Part shown: piece after piece, positions 54,125 through 61,868 of the stretch
Layout of the letters: each line of letters opens with the position of its first letter
Position numbering within the stretch: the first letter of the stretch is position 1
Assembly (NCBI GenBank): GCA_000701945.1
Contig: KL370842.1
Span: forward strand, 1 to 64,000
Direction: 5' to 3'
Origin: Anaerotruncus sp. MC2020
GTDB lineage: Bacteria; Bacillota; Clostridia; Oscillospirales; Ruminococcaceae
DNA: 64,000 nt
Made by a program: the position numbers and the translations under genes
Notes under the pieces: model-generated
Databases searched by the model: none
What the model was told of the DNA's origin: nothing
The model's input: the letters and a program-made list of their open reading frames with translations, nothing else

Positions 54125-54125
54125 A

Positions 54126-54494
54126 CTATCCCTCCTTTGTCGGAATCGTCTCAAAGACGAAGGTATCGGCTTTGATGAGGTCGCGGCAGAGCTGCACGTA
54201 CTCGCGCATGAGCGTTTCAGCTCCCGCGAGGGACGTCCTCGCGCCGCAGCTGTCCATCTGCCCGACGTATTCGTACTCGCGCTTTCCCGAGGAGAGCTTT
54301 ATCTCCTGCGTGCGGTAGTTCGCAACAGCCGCCGCGAGGAATTCGAGGCGGGTGTCGGTGTCGTCGGCATCGGGGAGGAGCATATTCCTGACCTCGAGCA
54401 CCGCCATAACTATCACGGGCGTCCACTCCGAGTTGGCGTCCTCGCCCGAGAACAGCTCAAAAAGCGACTTTACATTGTTAACGTTTATACTCAT
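54126..54494 (-). CDS. Head-tail connector-like protein
   Basis: 122 residues, all-helical: SINVNNVKSLFELFSGEDAN, VLEVRNMLLPDADDTDTRLE, FLAAAVANYRTQEI and a last helix ETLMREYVQLCRDLI. Length and helix pattern fit the gp6-like connector (adaptor) proteins encoded after the capsid in siphoviruses and PBSX-like phages. It is packed 11 bp from the protease-like gene and 2 bp from the next. Confidence 0.65.
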   Translation of the reverse strand: MSINVNNVKSLFELFSGEDANSEWTPVIVMAVLEVRNMLLPDADDTDTRLEFLAAAVANYRTQEIKLSSGKREYEYVGQMDSCGARTSLAGAETLMREYVQLCRDLIKADTFVFETIPTKEG

Positions 54495-54504
54495 AGCAGC
54501 CTCC

Positions 54505-55332
54505 TCAGAGCTTGAACGCGGAGGTTTGCTGCTCGTTTTCGGGCTCGGTCGAGAGCTGCACCTCCGCTCCTGTGTGACCTGCGAGCTTTTCGTAAGCCCT
54601 TTTCATGCCTTTGAGCTGCACCTCGTTCAGCCCGTGAGCGGCGAGCTCAGCCGCAAATGCAGCCTTGCGTCCACCCGAGATGAACGCGAGACGTCGTATC
54701 TCGCAGCGCAGGAGCCGCTCATTTTCGGCAGTTTCTGCGCTTGCGGACTTCTCCGCACCGTTGTCGGTGAAGCGCTTGGTCACGCCCGCGTTGACCTGCG
54801 CAGGCACGGCGACGAAGCTCCACTCGTAGGCGTCGGTGATGTCGTCGAGGACGACGTGGCAGAGTCGTCCGCCGTAGGTCTTGCCCTTGACGTGTGAGCA
54901 GCTCTGCACCGCCTTGTCCGCGCCGCAGACGGAGCACCTGCGCCTGCCCGCTGAGCAGGAGATGCTGACCTCCTTTTTTATGCCGCCGTCTATCTCGGCG
55001 ATGAGGTCGCGGTTGTCCTCGGTGCGCACCATATAGGCTGAGGCACGGAGGTACTTATAGGGCTCGCCGCACTTGTTTTTGCGGGAGCTGTCGGTGACGA
55101 GCTCGGTATCGAAGATACGGGCGGTCTGGTTGGAGGTAGAGGGCTCGTGGTCGAAAATGCCTGTTTTGCCGACGAAGAGGGCTTTGAGCTGTTCGAGGGC
55201 TTTATCGGAGAAGCGCTCGCAGTCGCGGTCAATCTCGTTGTCGCAGAGGATAACGGGGAAGGCGAAGAGCTCGTCAGCGGCGAATTCGCGGCGTGTGAAC
55301 TTGTTTATCTTGTCGAGAATTTCCTGTGTCAT
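54505..55332 (-). CDS. Prohead protease-like protein with a Cys-rich insertion
   Basis: 275 residues. It looks like a phage head-maturation (HK97/S78-like) protease: FAFPVILCDNEIDRDCERFS, a His in GIFDHEPSTSNQ near residue 57, a Ser in EVSISCS near residue 124, and YEWSFVAVPAQVNAGVTK near residue 170. An insertion CSVCGADKAVQSCSHVKGK and a later CH could bind zinc. The C-terminal 90 residues are charged and helical, possibly scaffold. Unlike the usual order it follows rather than precedes the capsid gene. It starts 293 bp after that gene, across a repeat-filled gap. Confidence 0.7.
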   Translation of the reverse strand: MTQEILDKINKFTRREFAADELFAFPVILCDNEIDRDCERFSDKALEQLKALFVGKTGIFDHEPSTSNQTARIFDTELVTDSSRKNKCGEPYKYLRASAYMVRTEDNRDLIAEIDGGIKKEVSISCSAGRRRCSVCGADKAVQSCSHVKGKTYGGRLCHVVLDDITDAYEWSFVAVPAQVNAGVTKRFTDNGAEKSASAETAENERLLRCEIRRLAFISGGRKAAFAAELAAHGLNEVQLKGMKRAYEKLAGHTGAEVQLSTEPENEQQTSAFKL

Positions 55333-55624
55333 TGAATTCCTCCTTTGGTTGGTGAAAAACGCGGTAGGGGCGCATTACAGCAAAGCTGCATATAGCATCG
55401 CAATCCAAATCAAAGATTTGGTGCGCTGCTTATCCGTGCGCCCGCGATACCGATTGCGTTTGCCTGCGGGCGGCGAAACGCCGCCCCTGCATTGGTTTCG
55501 GGTACATTATTCTTTGTAGGGGCTGCCTTTGGCAGTCCGCTTTTTTATGTGCGGGCGAGCGGAACTCGCCCCTACACGATTTTACCGAAACATTGACGGG
55601 GCGATGTAGGCATCGCCCCCTGCA
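55333..55624. repeat. Repeat cluster inside the phage-like module: copy A7 and four family B hairpins
   Basis: The 82-bp branched element (copy A7, 55364-55445) is followed by GCGGGCGGCGAAACGCCGCC (55465), TGTAGGGGCTGCCTTTGGCA (55516), GCGGGCGAGCGGAACTCGCC with CCTACA (ends 55577) and GGGGCGATGTAGGCATCGCC (55599). No coding content; it splits the capsid from the protease-like gene. Confidence 0.88.
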
Positions 55625-56584
55625 TCATGATGTGATAGTGAGCACCTTCACCGCGTCGGGAGTTATCTTGCGGAAGCCGCAGGTCACAGACACAGTTATC
55701 TGGTCGAGCTGGCGGTCGATGAGCTTGTCAGTCTCGAGGACAAGTCCCGTGCTGGTGATGAACTCGAGCGCGAAGTCCCTGTCGAGACCGATAACAGTTG
55801 CGTTGTCCACAGCCGCGGACTTCACGAGCTCCGAGCCGAAGGGGAGTATCATCCTGCCGTCAGCCTTCTCTCTTGTGTCCTTGAGCTGGTCCATAGCCGC
55901 TATCTTCGCCGCGATTGCGGGAGAGGCGAGCACAGTGGTCATGTTGAAGTTTGTGAACTTGCCGTAGAGGTCGGCGAGGTCGGAGTAGCTGAGCGAGGAC
56001 GTAGTCACGCCCGTTGCGCCCGTCTTGAGGACGGTTATCGCCTTGCTGACAACGGTATTTGCGAGCTTTATGCCGATGCTTCTGAGCATAACGCCGAATA
56101 CGTCGAGGCGCTGCTTGCGGATAGCCTCATAGGAGGCATTGATGAGTCTGCCTATCTTCTCGAGGGCGAGAGCTGTAGTGCCCTCTGTCACGACTGACGC
56201 GGGAAGAGCTTCAGTCTGCGCTGTAGTGCTGTAGGCTGTGCTGTCGTCGAGCACGCAGCCGAGGTACTGGCTGCTCTCGCTGACCGTTTTCACCGCTGTG
56301 ATAGTGTTGAGCACAGTCTCATCGAAGCCCTTCTTTATGCAGCGGGTCACGAATTCGGGGAAGAGCACCGCTGTCTCAGTCGAGGAGAAGAACTTCTCCA
56401 CCATGTCGCAGTCAGCGCCGCCGACCCTGATGTTATAGCGCTTGAGCTGACGCTCGTAGGCGTCGAGGGCGGCGAGCTCCGTGCCGACATATGCGGCGGA
56501 GGGGTCGAGCTCCTCGAGGGCGGAAGTGAACGACTTGCCGCTGAGATTATAGAGTCCTTTTTCAAGTTTTACATCGTTATACAT
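55625..56584 (-). CDS. Phage major capsid protein
   Basis: 319 residues with features of HK97-fold coats: an N-terminal arm, an Ala-rich central helix (ALALEKIGRLINASYEAIRK), an A-domain stretch with FTNFNMTTVLASPAIAAKIA, and GLDRDFALEFITSTGLVLE near the end of the P-domain. ATG 56584 is chosen because GGAGG lies 8 bp before it; ATGs one to five codons upstream overlap that site. No frameshift or stop disturbs the frame. Confidence 0.82.
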   Translation of the reverse strand: MYNDVKLEKGLYNLSGKSFTSALEELDPSAAYVGTELAALDAYERQLKRYNIRVGGADCDMVEKFFSSTETAVLFPEFVTRCIKKGFDETVLNTITAVKTVSESSQYLGCVLDDSTAYSTTAQTEALPASVVTEGTTALALEKIGRLINASYEAIRKQRLDVFGVMLRSIGIKLANTVVSKAITVLKTGATGVTTSSLSYSDLADLYGKFTNFNMTTVLASPAIAAKIAAMDQLKDTREKADGRMILPFGSELVKSAAVDNATVIGLDRDFALEFITSTGLVLETDKLIDRQLDQITVSVTCGFRKITPDAVKVLTITS

Positions 56585-56598
56585 ACACATTTCCTCCA

Positions 56599-57738
56599 TT
56601 ATTCGGATTTTGTTTTTTCTTCGATGCGCAGCTCTATCTCGCGAGCCTGCGCGCTTTTGAGCCTTGCCTCAGCGAGGACTGACTCGTCCTGCAAATTGAT
56701 GTTGTCCCACTCTATCGAGCAGACCGCCTCTGCGCCGACCGAGCACAGATACGCGTCGCCTATGCCGCACAGCACGGGCGAGAGCAGTCTGCGGTAGTAG
56801 TCGAGCTCGGACGTGAGGATATCCGCCTGCTGAGAGGACATACGCTCAGTGGAGCTCCAGTTCAGACCGAGCAGGAACGGCGGTATACTGAGCTTTGAGA
56901 TTATCTGCTCCATTATCTGGCGGACAGGCACGTTCGTATCGAACAGCTTGTTGTCCGCGCCGATGACCTTGATATCCACGTCTCCGACGGCGACGAAGTC
57001 CTTGACTCTGCCGTATTTCGCGGAGTTCATGCCGTCCGCCCACTCGCGGGCTATCTGCATGGCGTGCTCGCGTGTGGAGGCGATATCGCTTGCGCCGCGC
57101 TGAGGCTTGTAGGTCACTGCGTAGCGCACATTGCCCGCGCGGTCGTAGTTCTGACCTATGCACTGGTATATGCGGAGCAGTATGCTGCTCATCGCGGGGA
57201 GTCCGCGCAGGAGCGAGCGCCCGTTCGTCAGCGAGGCGTAGAGTATGCGCTCGGGGTGGGCGACCTGCCTGAGCGAGCCGTCCTGTCTGCGGACGGCGTA
57301 TCTGCGCTCGAACGGGGAAGTCCCCGCGGATACGACCGTAGAGGTCGCGTCGCCGTTCCAGAGTCCCGCTATACGGCGTCCCTCCTCGTCGATGACTATC
57401 TCGCCGACAGCGCTGCCGTAGGTGAGCATACTGTCGAGGAAGGCGTCGGCGAAGCAGCCGAGCGATGTGCCTGTCAGACCGACGGGGACGGTGTCGCAGA
57501 AGCGGTCGAGCTGCTCCTGCCAGCGCTCGTCGGAGCTGACGAGCCGAAAGCCTCCCGTCAGGCGGATAATCTTCATGATAGCGGCGTCGATGACGGGGAC
57601 GGCGTATCTCAGCCTTTCGAACAGCTCCTTTTCGAGCGGACCTGCTTCGGGCGGGAGGGTCATCTCGCTCCCGCGGTCGCGGTCGGGCAGTATCACCTGC
57701 GGAGCTGCCCGCGTGTGTTTCTTTTTGAATAGCTTCAT
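56599..57738 (-). CDS. Phage portal protein
   Basis: 379 residues, the dodecameric portal through which DNA enters the capsid. Portal-family features: PVIDAAIMKIIRLTGGFRLV in the wing, DSMLTYGSAVGEIVIDEEGR, a stem-crown region FVAVGDVDIKVIGADNKLFD, IPPFLLGLNWSSTERMSSQQ (the conserved P-x-x-L-G-x segment) and the acidic C-terminal helix. AGGAGG precedes the ATG. It is a slightly short but complete member. Confidence 0.9.
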   Translation of the reverse strand: MKLFKKKHTRAAPQVILPDRDRGSEMTLPPEAGPLEKELFERLRYAVPVIDAAIMKIIRLTGGFRLVSSDERWQEQLDRFCDTVPVGLTGTSLGCFADAFLDSMLTYGSAVGEIVIDEEGRRIAGLWNGDATSTVVSAGTSPFERRYAVRRQDGSLRQVAHPERILYASLTNGRSLLRGLPAMSSILLRIYQCIGQNYDRAGNVRYAVTYKPQRGASDIASTREHAMQIAREWADGMNSAKYGRVKDFVAVGDVDIKVIGADNKLFDTNVPVRQIMEQIISKLSIPPFLLGLNWSSTERMSSQQADILTSELDYYRRLLSPVLCGIGDAYLCSVGAEAVCSIEWDNINLQDESVLAEARLKSAQAREIELRIEEKTKSE

Positions 57739-58260
57739 TTTTCCTCCTTTTTGATACAGGGCGATTGCTGCCTGCGCGGGGATTGCTAACGTTTCTGACG
57801 AACTGCGGCGCGAAATCTTCCGTTTACAGGCGGACGCACGGATAAGCAGCGCACCAAATCTTTGATTTGGATTGCGATGCTATATGCAGCTTTGCTGTAA
57901 TGCGCCCCTACACATTGCGATTTACCGTTGATTCGTCGGTTATGGGCGGAACGCTGAGGGCGGCGTTCCCTACACATTGCGTTCAACGCCAATTGTCGGG
58001 GATTGCGGGCGCACGGATAAGCAGCGCACCAAATCTTTGATTTGGATTGCGATGATATATGCAGCTTTGCTGTAATGCGCCCCTACACATTGCGATTTAC
58101 CGTTGATTCGTCGGTTATGGGCGGAACGCCGAGGGCGGCGTTCCCTACACATTGCGTTCAACGCCAATTGTCGGGGATTGCGGACGCCCGAAGGGCGCCC
58201 CTACAACGTTCTACCGCAATATTTCGGTTTAGTCGGGCGGATAATATCCGCCCCTACAGG
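57739..58260. repeat. Repeat cluster between terL and portal: copies A8 and A9 with family B hairpins
   Basis: The branched element occurs twice in the same orientation (A8 57830-57912, A9 58006-58087). Each is followed by the same roughly 90 bp containing a GCGGAACGCC/GGCGTTCC hairpin, so about 175 bp is a direct duplication (57830-58004 and 58006-58180). GCGGACGCCCGAAGGGCGCC (58178) and GGGCGGATAATATCCGCCC (58234) follow. There is no gene. Confidence 0.9.
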
Positions 58261-59514
58261 TCATCCTCTGTCCACGGACATGGCGAAGAAGAAGTCCTCA
58301 TCCGCCGCCTCCTTCGTGACGTATGCCACGAAGTATCGCATATCGTCCATGGCGTGGTCGTTCTCCTTGACGGGGATGTCTGTGCCCGCGCCGTCCTTCC
58401 ACCGATACAGCCCGAACTCGCGTATGATGTCCGTACACGACTCGTGTATCATCAGCCTGCCGTCCTTCAGTGCTGCGCCTACCCGCCTTATCCCCGTGAC
58501 TACGTCGTTTTCCGCCTTTGCCGCTCTGAATCTACCATGTCTGCGGATACACTCGATAAAGCTGGCGGCTGACGGGTCGACGATGACGCGCTCTATCGCG
58601 TGCTCGCCTGCCAGTTCCTCAAGAGCAGCGTAGTGCTCCTCGTCTGTGCGCGGGACTCCCGTTCTCTTCGAGGAGTAGTAATACTCCCTCACGCGGTACC
58701 ATACGCCCTTGTGAAGTCCCCACAGACCGAACGACGAGGGATTGACAGTTCCGTAATCGCAGGATATGACGTAGCGCTCGCATTCGGGCTCTGCGCCGCT
58801 GAATACGTGCTGCTGCGGGTCGAACATCGGGTAGACGGCTCCCTCGGTGGCAGTCCACCTCCCGAGGACGAAGCGCTCGTAGAATACGCCCGAGTAGAGC
58901 TTCCTGTAGCGCGCCTTGACCGCCTCGGAGAGCGAGGGGTTGTCGTCCATGGTGAAGTGCAGATACAGCGCGTTTTTCTCGTCCGCCTTCTGTATCCACT
59001 CGCGGTAGAACCAGTGCGACGGGTCATCGGGGTTGCAGTTGAACCACATCTTCGACCCCTGCACCGAGCACCTCGCGAGTGCCTGTTCGACGAACGAACG
59101 CGGCATCAGCGCGACCTCGTCGAGGAATACGCCCGACAGCGTTATGCCCTGTATCAGCGCGGCGGAGCTCTCGTCTCTGCCGCCGAACAGGTAAAAGCGG
59201 TTAGTCATGCCGAGGAAGGTGATGTCGATGAAGCTGTGGCTTATCCGCTCTTCGCAGACGAAGCCCATGCCGCGCAGAAGCCGTATCAGCGGCACAGTGA
59301 CGTTCCTGCGGAGGGAGGTCACAGTCTTGCCGCACATCGCGAATGTGCCGCTTCGGAAGCTCGAGCACGCCCATATCACGAAGCCGAGCGACATCGAGAG
59401 CGTCTTGCCGCTCCTGACCGCACCGTCGGCGATAATGGCGTCCTTGCCGCGGTATTCGGGCATTTTCCACCACTTCGCGACAATTTTCTGCTTGCCTCTG
59501 AATTTAATCAGCAT
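58261..59514 (-). CDS. Phage terminase large subunit
   Basis: 417-residue packaging motor. ATPase domain: Walker A DGAVRSGKT (residues 30-38) and Walker B GVFLDEVALM (128-137). Nuclease domain: Asp in YVISCDYGTVNPSS near residue 250, Asp in RVIVDPSAASF and the C-terminal pair in ENDHAMDDMRYF, so all catalytic residues are present. The start overlaps the terS stop. The PBSX/XtmB-like type is likely. The frame is open throughout, which argues against decay. Confidence 0.95.
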   Translation of the reverse strand: MLIKFRGKQKIVAKWWKMPEYRGKDAIIADGAVRSGKTLSMSLGFVIWACSSFRSGTFAMCGKTVTSLRRNVTVPLIRLLRGMGFVCEERISHSFIDITFLGMTNRFYLFGGRDESSAALIQGITLSGVFLDEVALMPRSFVEQALARCSVQGSKMWFNCNPDDPSHWFYREWIQKADEKNALYLHFTMDDNPSLSEAVKARYRKLYSGVFYERFVLGRWTATEGAVYPMFDPQQHVFSGAEPECERYVISCDYGTVNPSSFGLWGLHKGVWYRVREYYYSSKRTGVPRTDEEHYAALEELAGEHAIERVIVDPSAASFIECIRRHGRFRAAKAENDVVTGIRRVGAALKDGRLMIHESCTDIIREFGLYRWKDGAGTDIPVKENDHAMDDMRYFVAYVTKEAADEDFFFAMSVDRG

Positions 59515-59996
59515 TCTGCGCCGTCCTCCTCTCCGTCGGAGGTCAGCGCGCGTATCAGCGCCTCAGCCCTGCCCGATTCTGTCAGCGCGTTCTCGAGCTC
59601 ATACAGCTTTTCGAGCGCCCTGATACGGTCAAAGACCTTGACCTCGACGCCTCCGCCGCGCACCCGCTTTATCTCCGAGACGTTGTACAGGTCGAGCCTG
59701 CCGAGCACGTCCTGAGGCGGTAGCTCGTCCGAGAACGCGAGCTGTACCGCGTCGTTGCACGAGCCGAATGCGAGGCGGCGGAGTCCCGCGAGGACGTTCG
59801 CGCTGTCTCCGAGCAGACCGCGTAGCTGTGCGATATTCCTGCGGCATATGGGACTTTTCAGCAGTTCCATTGCCGCGCCGAGAGCCTCATCGCGGCTGTA
59901 GCCTGCCCGTACCGCGGCTTCCTCGGGGTCGCCGAGGACTGCGTAGAGATAGCAGAAGCGCTTCCGCCTGTTTCTGAGTTCATCCTTCTCTGACAT
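59508..59996 (-). CDS. Phage terminase small subunit
   Basis: 162 residues. The N-terminal helix-turn-helix (RRKRFCYLYAVLGDPEEAAV and AGYSRDEALGAAMELL) is the DNA-recognition domain of XtmA-like small terminases; the rest has FDRIRALEKLYELENAL for oligomerisation. ATG 59996 has AAGGAGGAG upstream. It overlaps terL by 7 bp. Upstream lie a nested hairpin and AT-rich DNA but no integrase or repressor. Confidence 0.88.
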   Translation of the reverse strand: MSEKDELRNRRKRFCYLYAVLGDPEEAAVRAGYSRDEALGAAMELLKSPICRRNIAQLRGLLGDSANVLAGLRRLAFGSCNDAVQLAFSDELPPQDVLGRLDLYNVSEIKRVRGGGVEVKVFDRIRALEKLYELENALTESGRAEALIRALTSDGEEDGAEC

Positions 59997-60011
59997 AACT
60001 CCTCCTTTTCC

Positions 60012-60075
60012 GAGAGGCTTTGCTGTCCGTCTCGGACAACGCCTCTCATAAGGGGTGCAAAAAAGGCATTTTTGC
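60012..60075 (-). promoter_or_regulatory. Hairpins upstream of terS
   Basis: GAGAGGC/GCCTCTC (60012-60047) encloses a second stem GTCCG/CGGAC, and GCAAAAA/TTTTTGC lies at 60057-60075. On the minus strand they sit just before the terS ribosome-binding site and could form a leader structure or an old terminator. No strong promoter was found here. Confidence 0.5.
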
Positions 60076-60163
60076 AATGGAAAACCGTTGATTATTGAAA
60101 AAATAATTTTTGACTTTGTATACCTGCACAAAACGGTGCGCTGAAAAGTCTGTAAAAACAACA

Positions 60164-60197
60164 AAAAAGCCAAAGAGAATAACTCTTTGGCTTTTTG
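60164..60197 (-). terminator. Terminator of the lipoprotein gene
   Basis: AAAAAGCCAAAGAG pairs with CTCTTTGGCTTTTTG, T tracts on both strands, 38 bp after the stop at 60236. It isolates the lipoprotein gene from the phage-like module. Confidence 0.9.
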
Positions 60198-60235
60198 ATT
60201 TAATTATTGTTCAGAGGGCATGGAACGCCTTTTTG

Positions 60236-61642
60236 TTACCATTCAAAGTACACACCATATCCCGAGCGAGGTATAGTCCCGCCCGCAGATTTGAACCAGT
60301 ACAGCTTGTCGGGGAGCCCGTTGCCTGCGTTTCGGTTCACTAAAGCATAGTCCTCGAACGGCTCCTCGGTCGGGGTTAGCGTCAGGTAGTACACGGTGTC
60401 GCCGATATTTCCGCAGAGACAGTCCTCGAAAAGAGCCAGCCTGTACACAGTGCCCTGCACGGGAGTGAGCAGGCAGAGACGGCAGCCCGACTTGTACTGC
60501 CCGAACTCGTCCGAGCCCGTCCCGACAATCATGAATATGCCTTCCTCTGTTTGGATCATATCCGAGTTGCTGTAGCCGTCGAACTTCATTTTCAGGCGTT
60601 CGCGCCGCGTCAGGTCGTATGTATACAGCCAGTCGTTGCTGTAGTCGTTTGCCGCGACTATGCAGACCTTGTCCCGCCAGAGGAATATTTTCGTGTATTT
60701 CGTAACCTCGGTCGAGAGCGTGTAATACTGCGTTTTCACGGTTATGGGGTTGTATTTTTCGCCGTCGAAGCCGCCCGTTACCTCCGCGGGGACGCCGTCG
60801 CACAGCACGACATCCTTCGGTCCTTCGCCCTCAGCCTCGGGGAAGGTGTAGGGGCTGAGCTCATTTGTCCCGATGTCATACTGTAAATAATCAATTCCAT
60901 TGTTAAAGCCTATGTACCTGTACATGAAAAGTCCGTTTTCTATTTCTTGCAAGCCGTGGATATAACCGTCAACAGTGCATAGCTCCGATATATCGCCGCT
61001 TTCTGGGTCGAGGCAGTACAGCGCGGTCTTGGTGCCCTCGTCGGAGTCGGTGCGCAGTTCTTCGATGTAGTACAGCTTGTCGTGAGCAAATGTCAGCCCC
61101 GAGAAATAGCCGTTGTATTCGAGCCCCGAATGCGCGGCGAGCTCCTTGCATTCGCCCGTTTCGACGTCATAGCAGTAGAGCGACGAGTCGTGCAGATTGC
61201 AGAAGTCGTCATAATTGACAGTGAGGTAGAATTTGCCGCCGCCGAAGGTAGCAGACGTGACAGCGCCCTTGCACGGCGTTTCGACGAGCTTCGCGACTGC
61301 CTCATCGTACCGCTCCTCATTTCCGCGTCTCATCATGGAGTTCTTGTAGCTTTCGCGCACATCGGGAGCCTTGCAGGGCGACATCCTCGCGCCGAAGTCG
61401 ATGCTGCTCAGGTCGGCGGAGTTCACCTCTATGGGCGGCTCGGTGTCGGTGACGGCGCACTTGATGTCGACAGGAGCGAAGTCCGCCTCGGTGAGCTCGG
61501 CGTATGGCGGCTCGGTCTCGGTCTCGGTGACGGGAGCAGTTGTTACGTCGCCGTCGGGCTCGCTGACGTCGGGCTTGTCCGAGCAGGAGCACGCTCCCGC
61601 GAGCAGGACAGCGGCGGATAGAATTGCAGTTATTTTTTTCAT
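60236..61642 (-). CDS. Lipoprotein, beta-propeller-like
   Basis: 468 residues. The signal has a lipobox LLAGACSCS (Cys near residue 18), followed by an acidic Thr/Glu/Pro linker. The mature part shows repeated blade-like segments such as GKFYLTVNYDDFCNLHDSSL, LYCYDVETGECKELA, DKLYYIEELRTDSDE and LYCLDPESGDISEL, similar to DUF5050 or propeller lipoproteins of gut Clostridia. Exported and membrane-tethered; function unknown. AAGGAGG precedes the ATG. Confidence 0.82.
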   Translation of the reverse strand: MKKITAILSAAVLLAGACSCSDKPDVSEPDGDVTTAPVTETETEPPYAELTEADFAPVDIKCAVTDTEPPIEVNSADLSSIDFGARMSPCKAPDVRESYKNSMMRRGNEERYDEAVAKLVETPCKGAVTSATFGGGKFYLTVNYDDFCNLHDSSLYCYDVETGECKELAAHSGLEYNGYFSGLTFAHDKLYYIEELRTDSDEGTKTALYCLDPESGDISELCTVDGYIHGLQEIENGLFMYRYIGFNNGIDYLQYDIGTNELSPYTFPEAEGEGPKDVVLCDGVPAEVTGGFDGEKYNPITVKTQYYTLSTEVTKYTKIFLWRDKVCIVAANDYSNDWLYTYDLTRRERLKMKFDGYSNSDMIQTEEGIFMIVGTGSDEFGQYKSGCRLCLLTPVQGTVYRLALFEDCLCGNIGDTVYYLTLTPTEEPFEDYALVNRNAGNGLPDKLYWFKSAGGTIPRSGYGVYFEW

Positions 61643-61868
61643 AAAAAGTCCTCCTTTTAGGTAGACATACCTATAGTATCACATATAAGTGATTTTCGGA
61701 GGCAAAAAACACGAAATTTTTTGAAACTTTGTATGAATGCACAAGGCACAGCTTTGCGGATTGTGCAACAAGAACAAAAAACGTCTTGTTGCAGATGGCG
61801 TCCCTTTATTGCGTTCCGAGTTTGTGTGCCAGCGGAATTATTCCGCGCATAAAAACAACGCGGGCGCA

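Noticed and set aside
13..58087. CRISPR-like repeat array
   Set aside because: The repeats are dispersed over gene gaps in both orientations, without regular spacers or cas genes.
52424..60000. Complete active prophage
   Set aside because: Integrase, repressor, replication, lysis, tape-measure and tail tube/sheath genes are missing and flanks are housekeeping genes.
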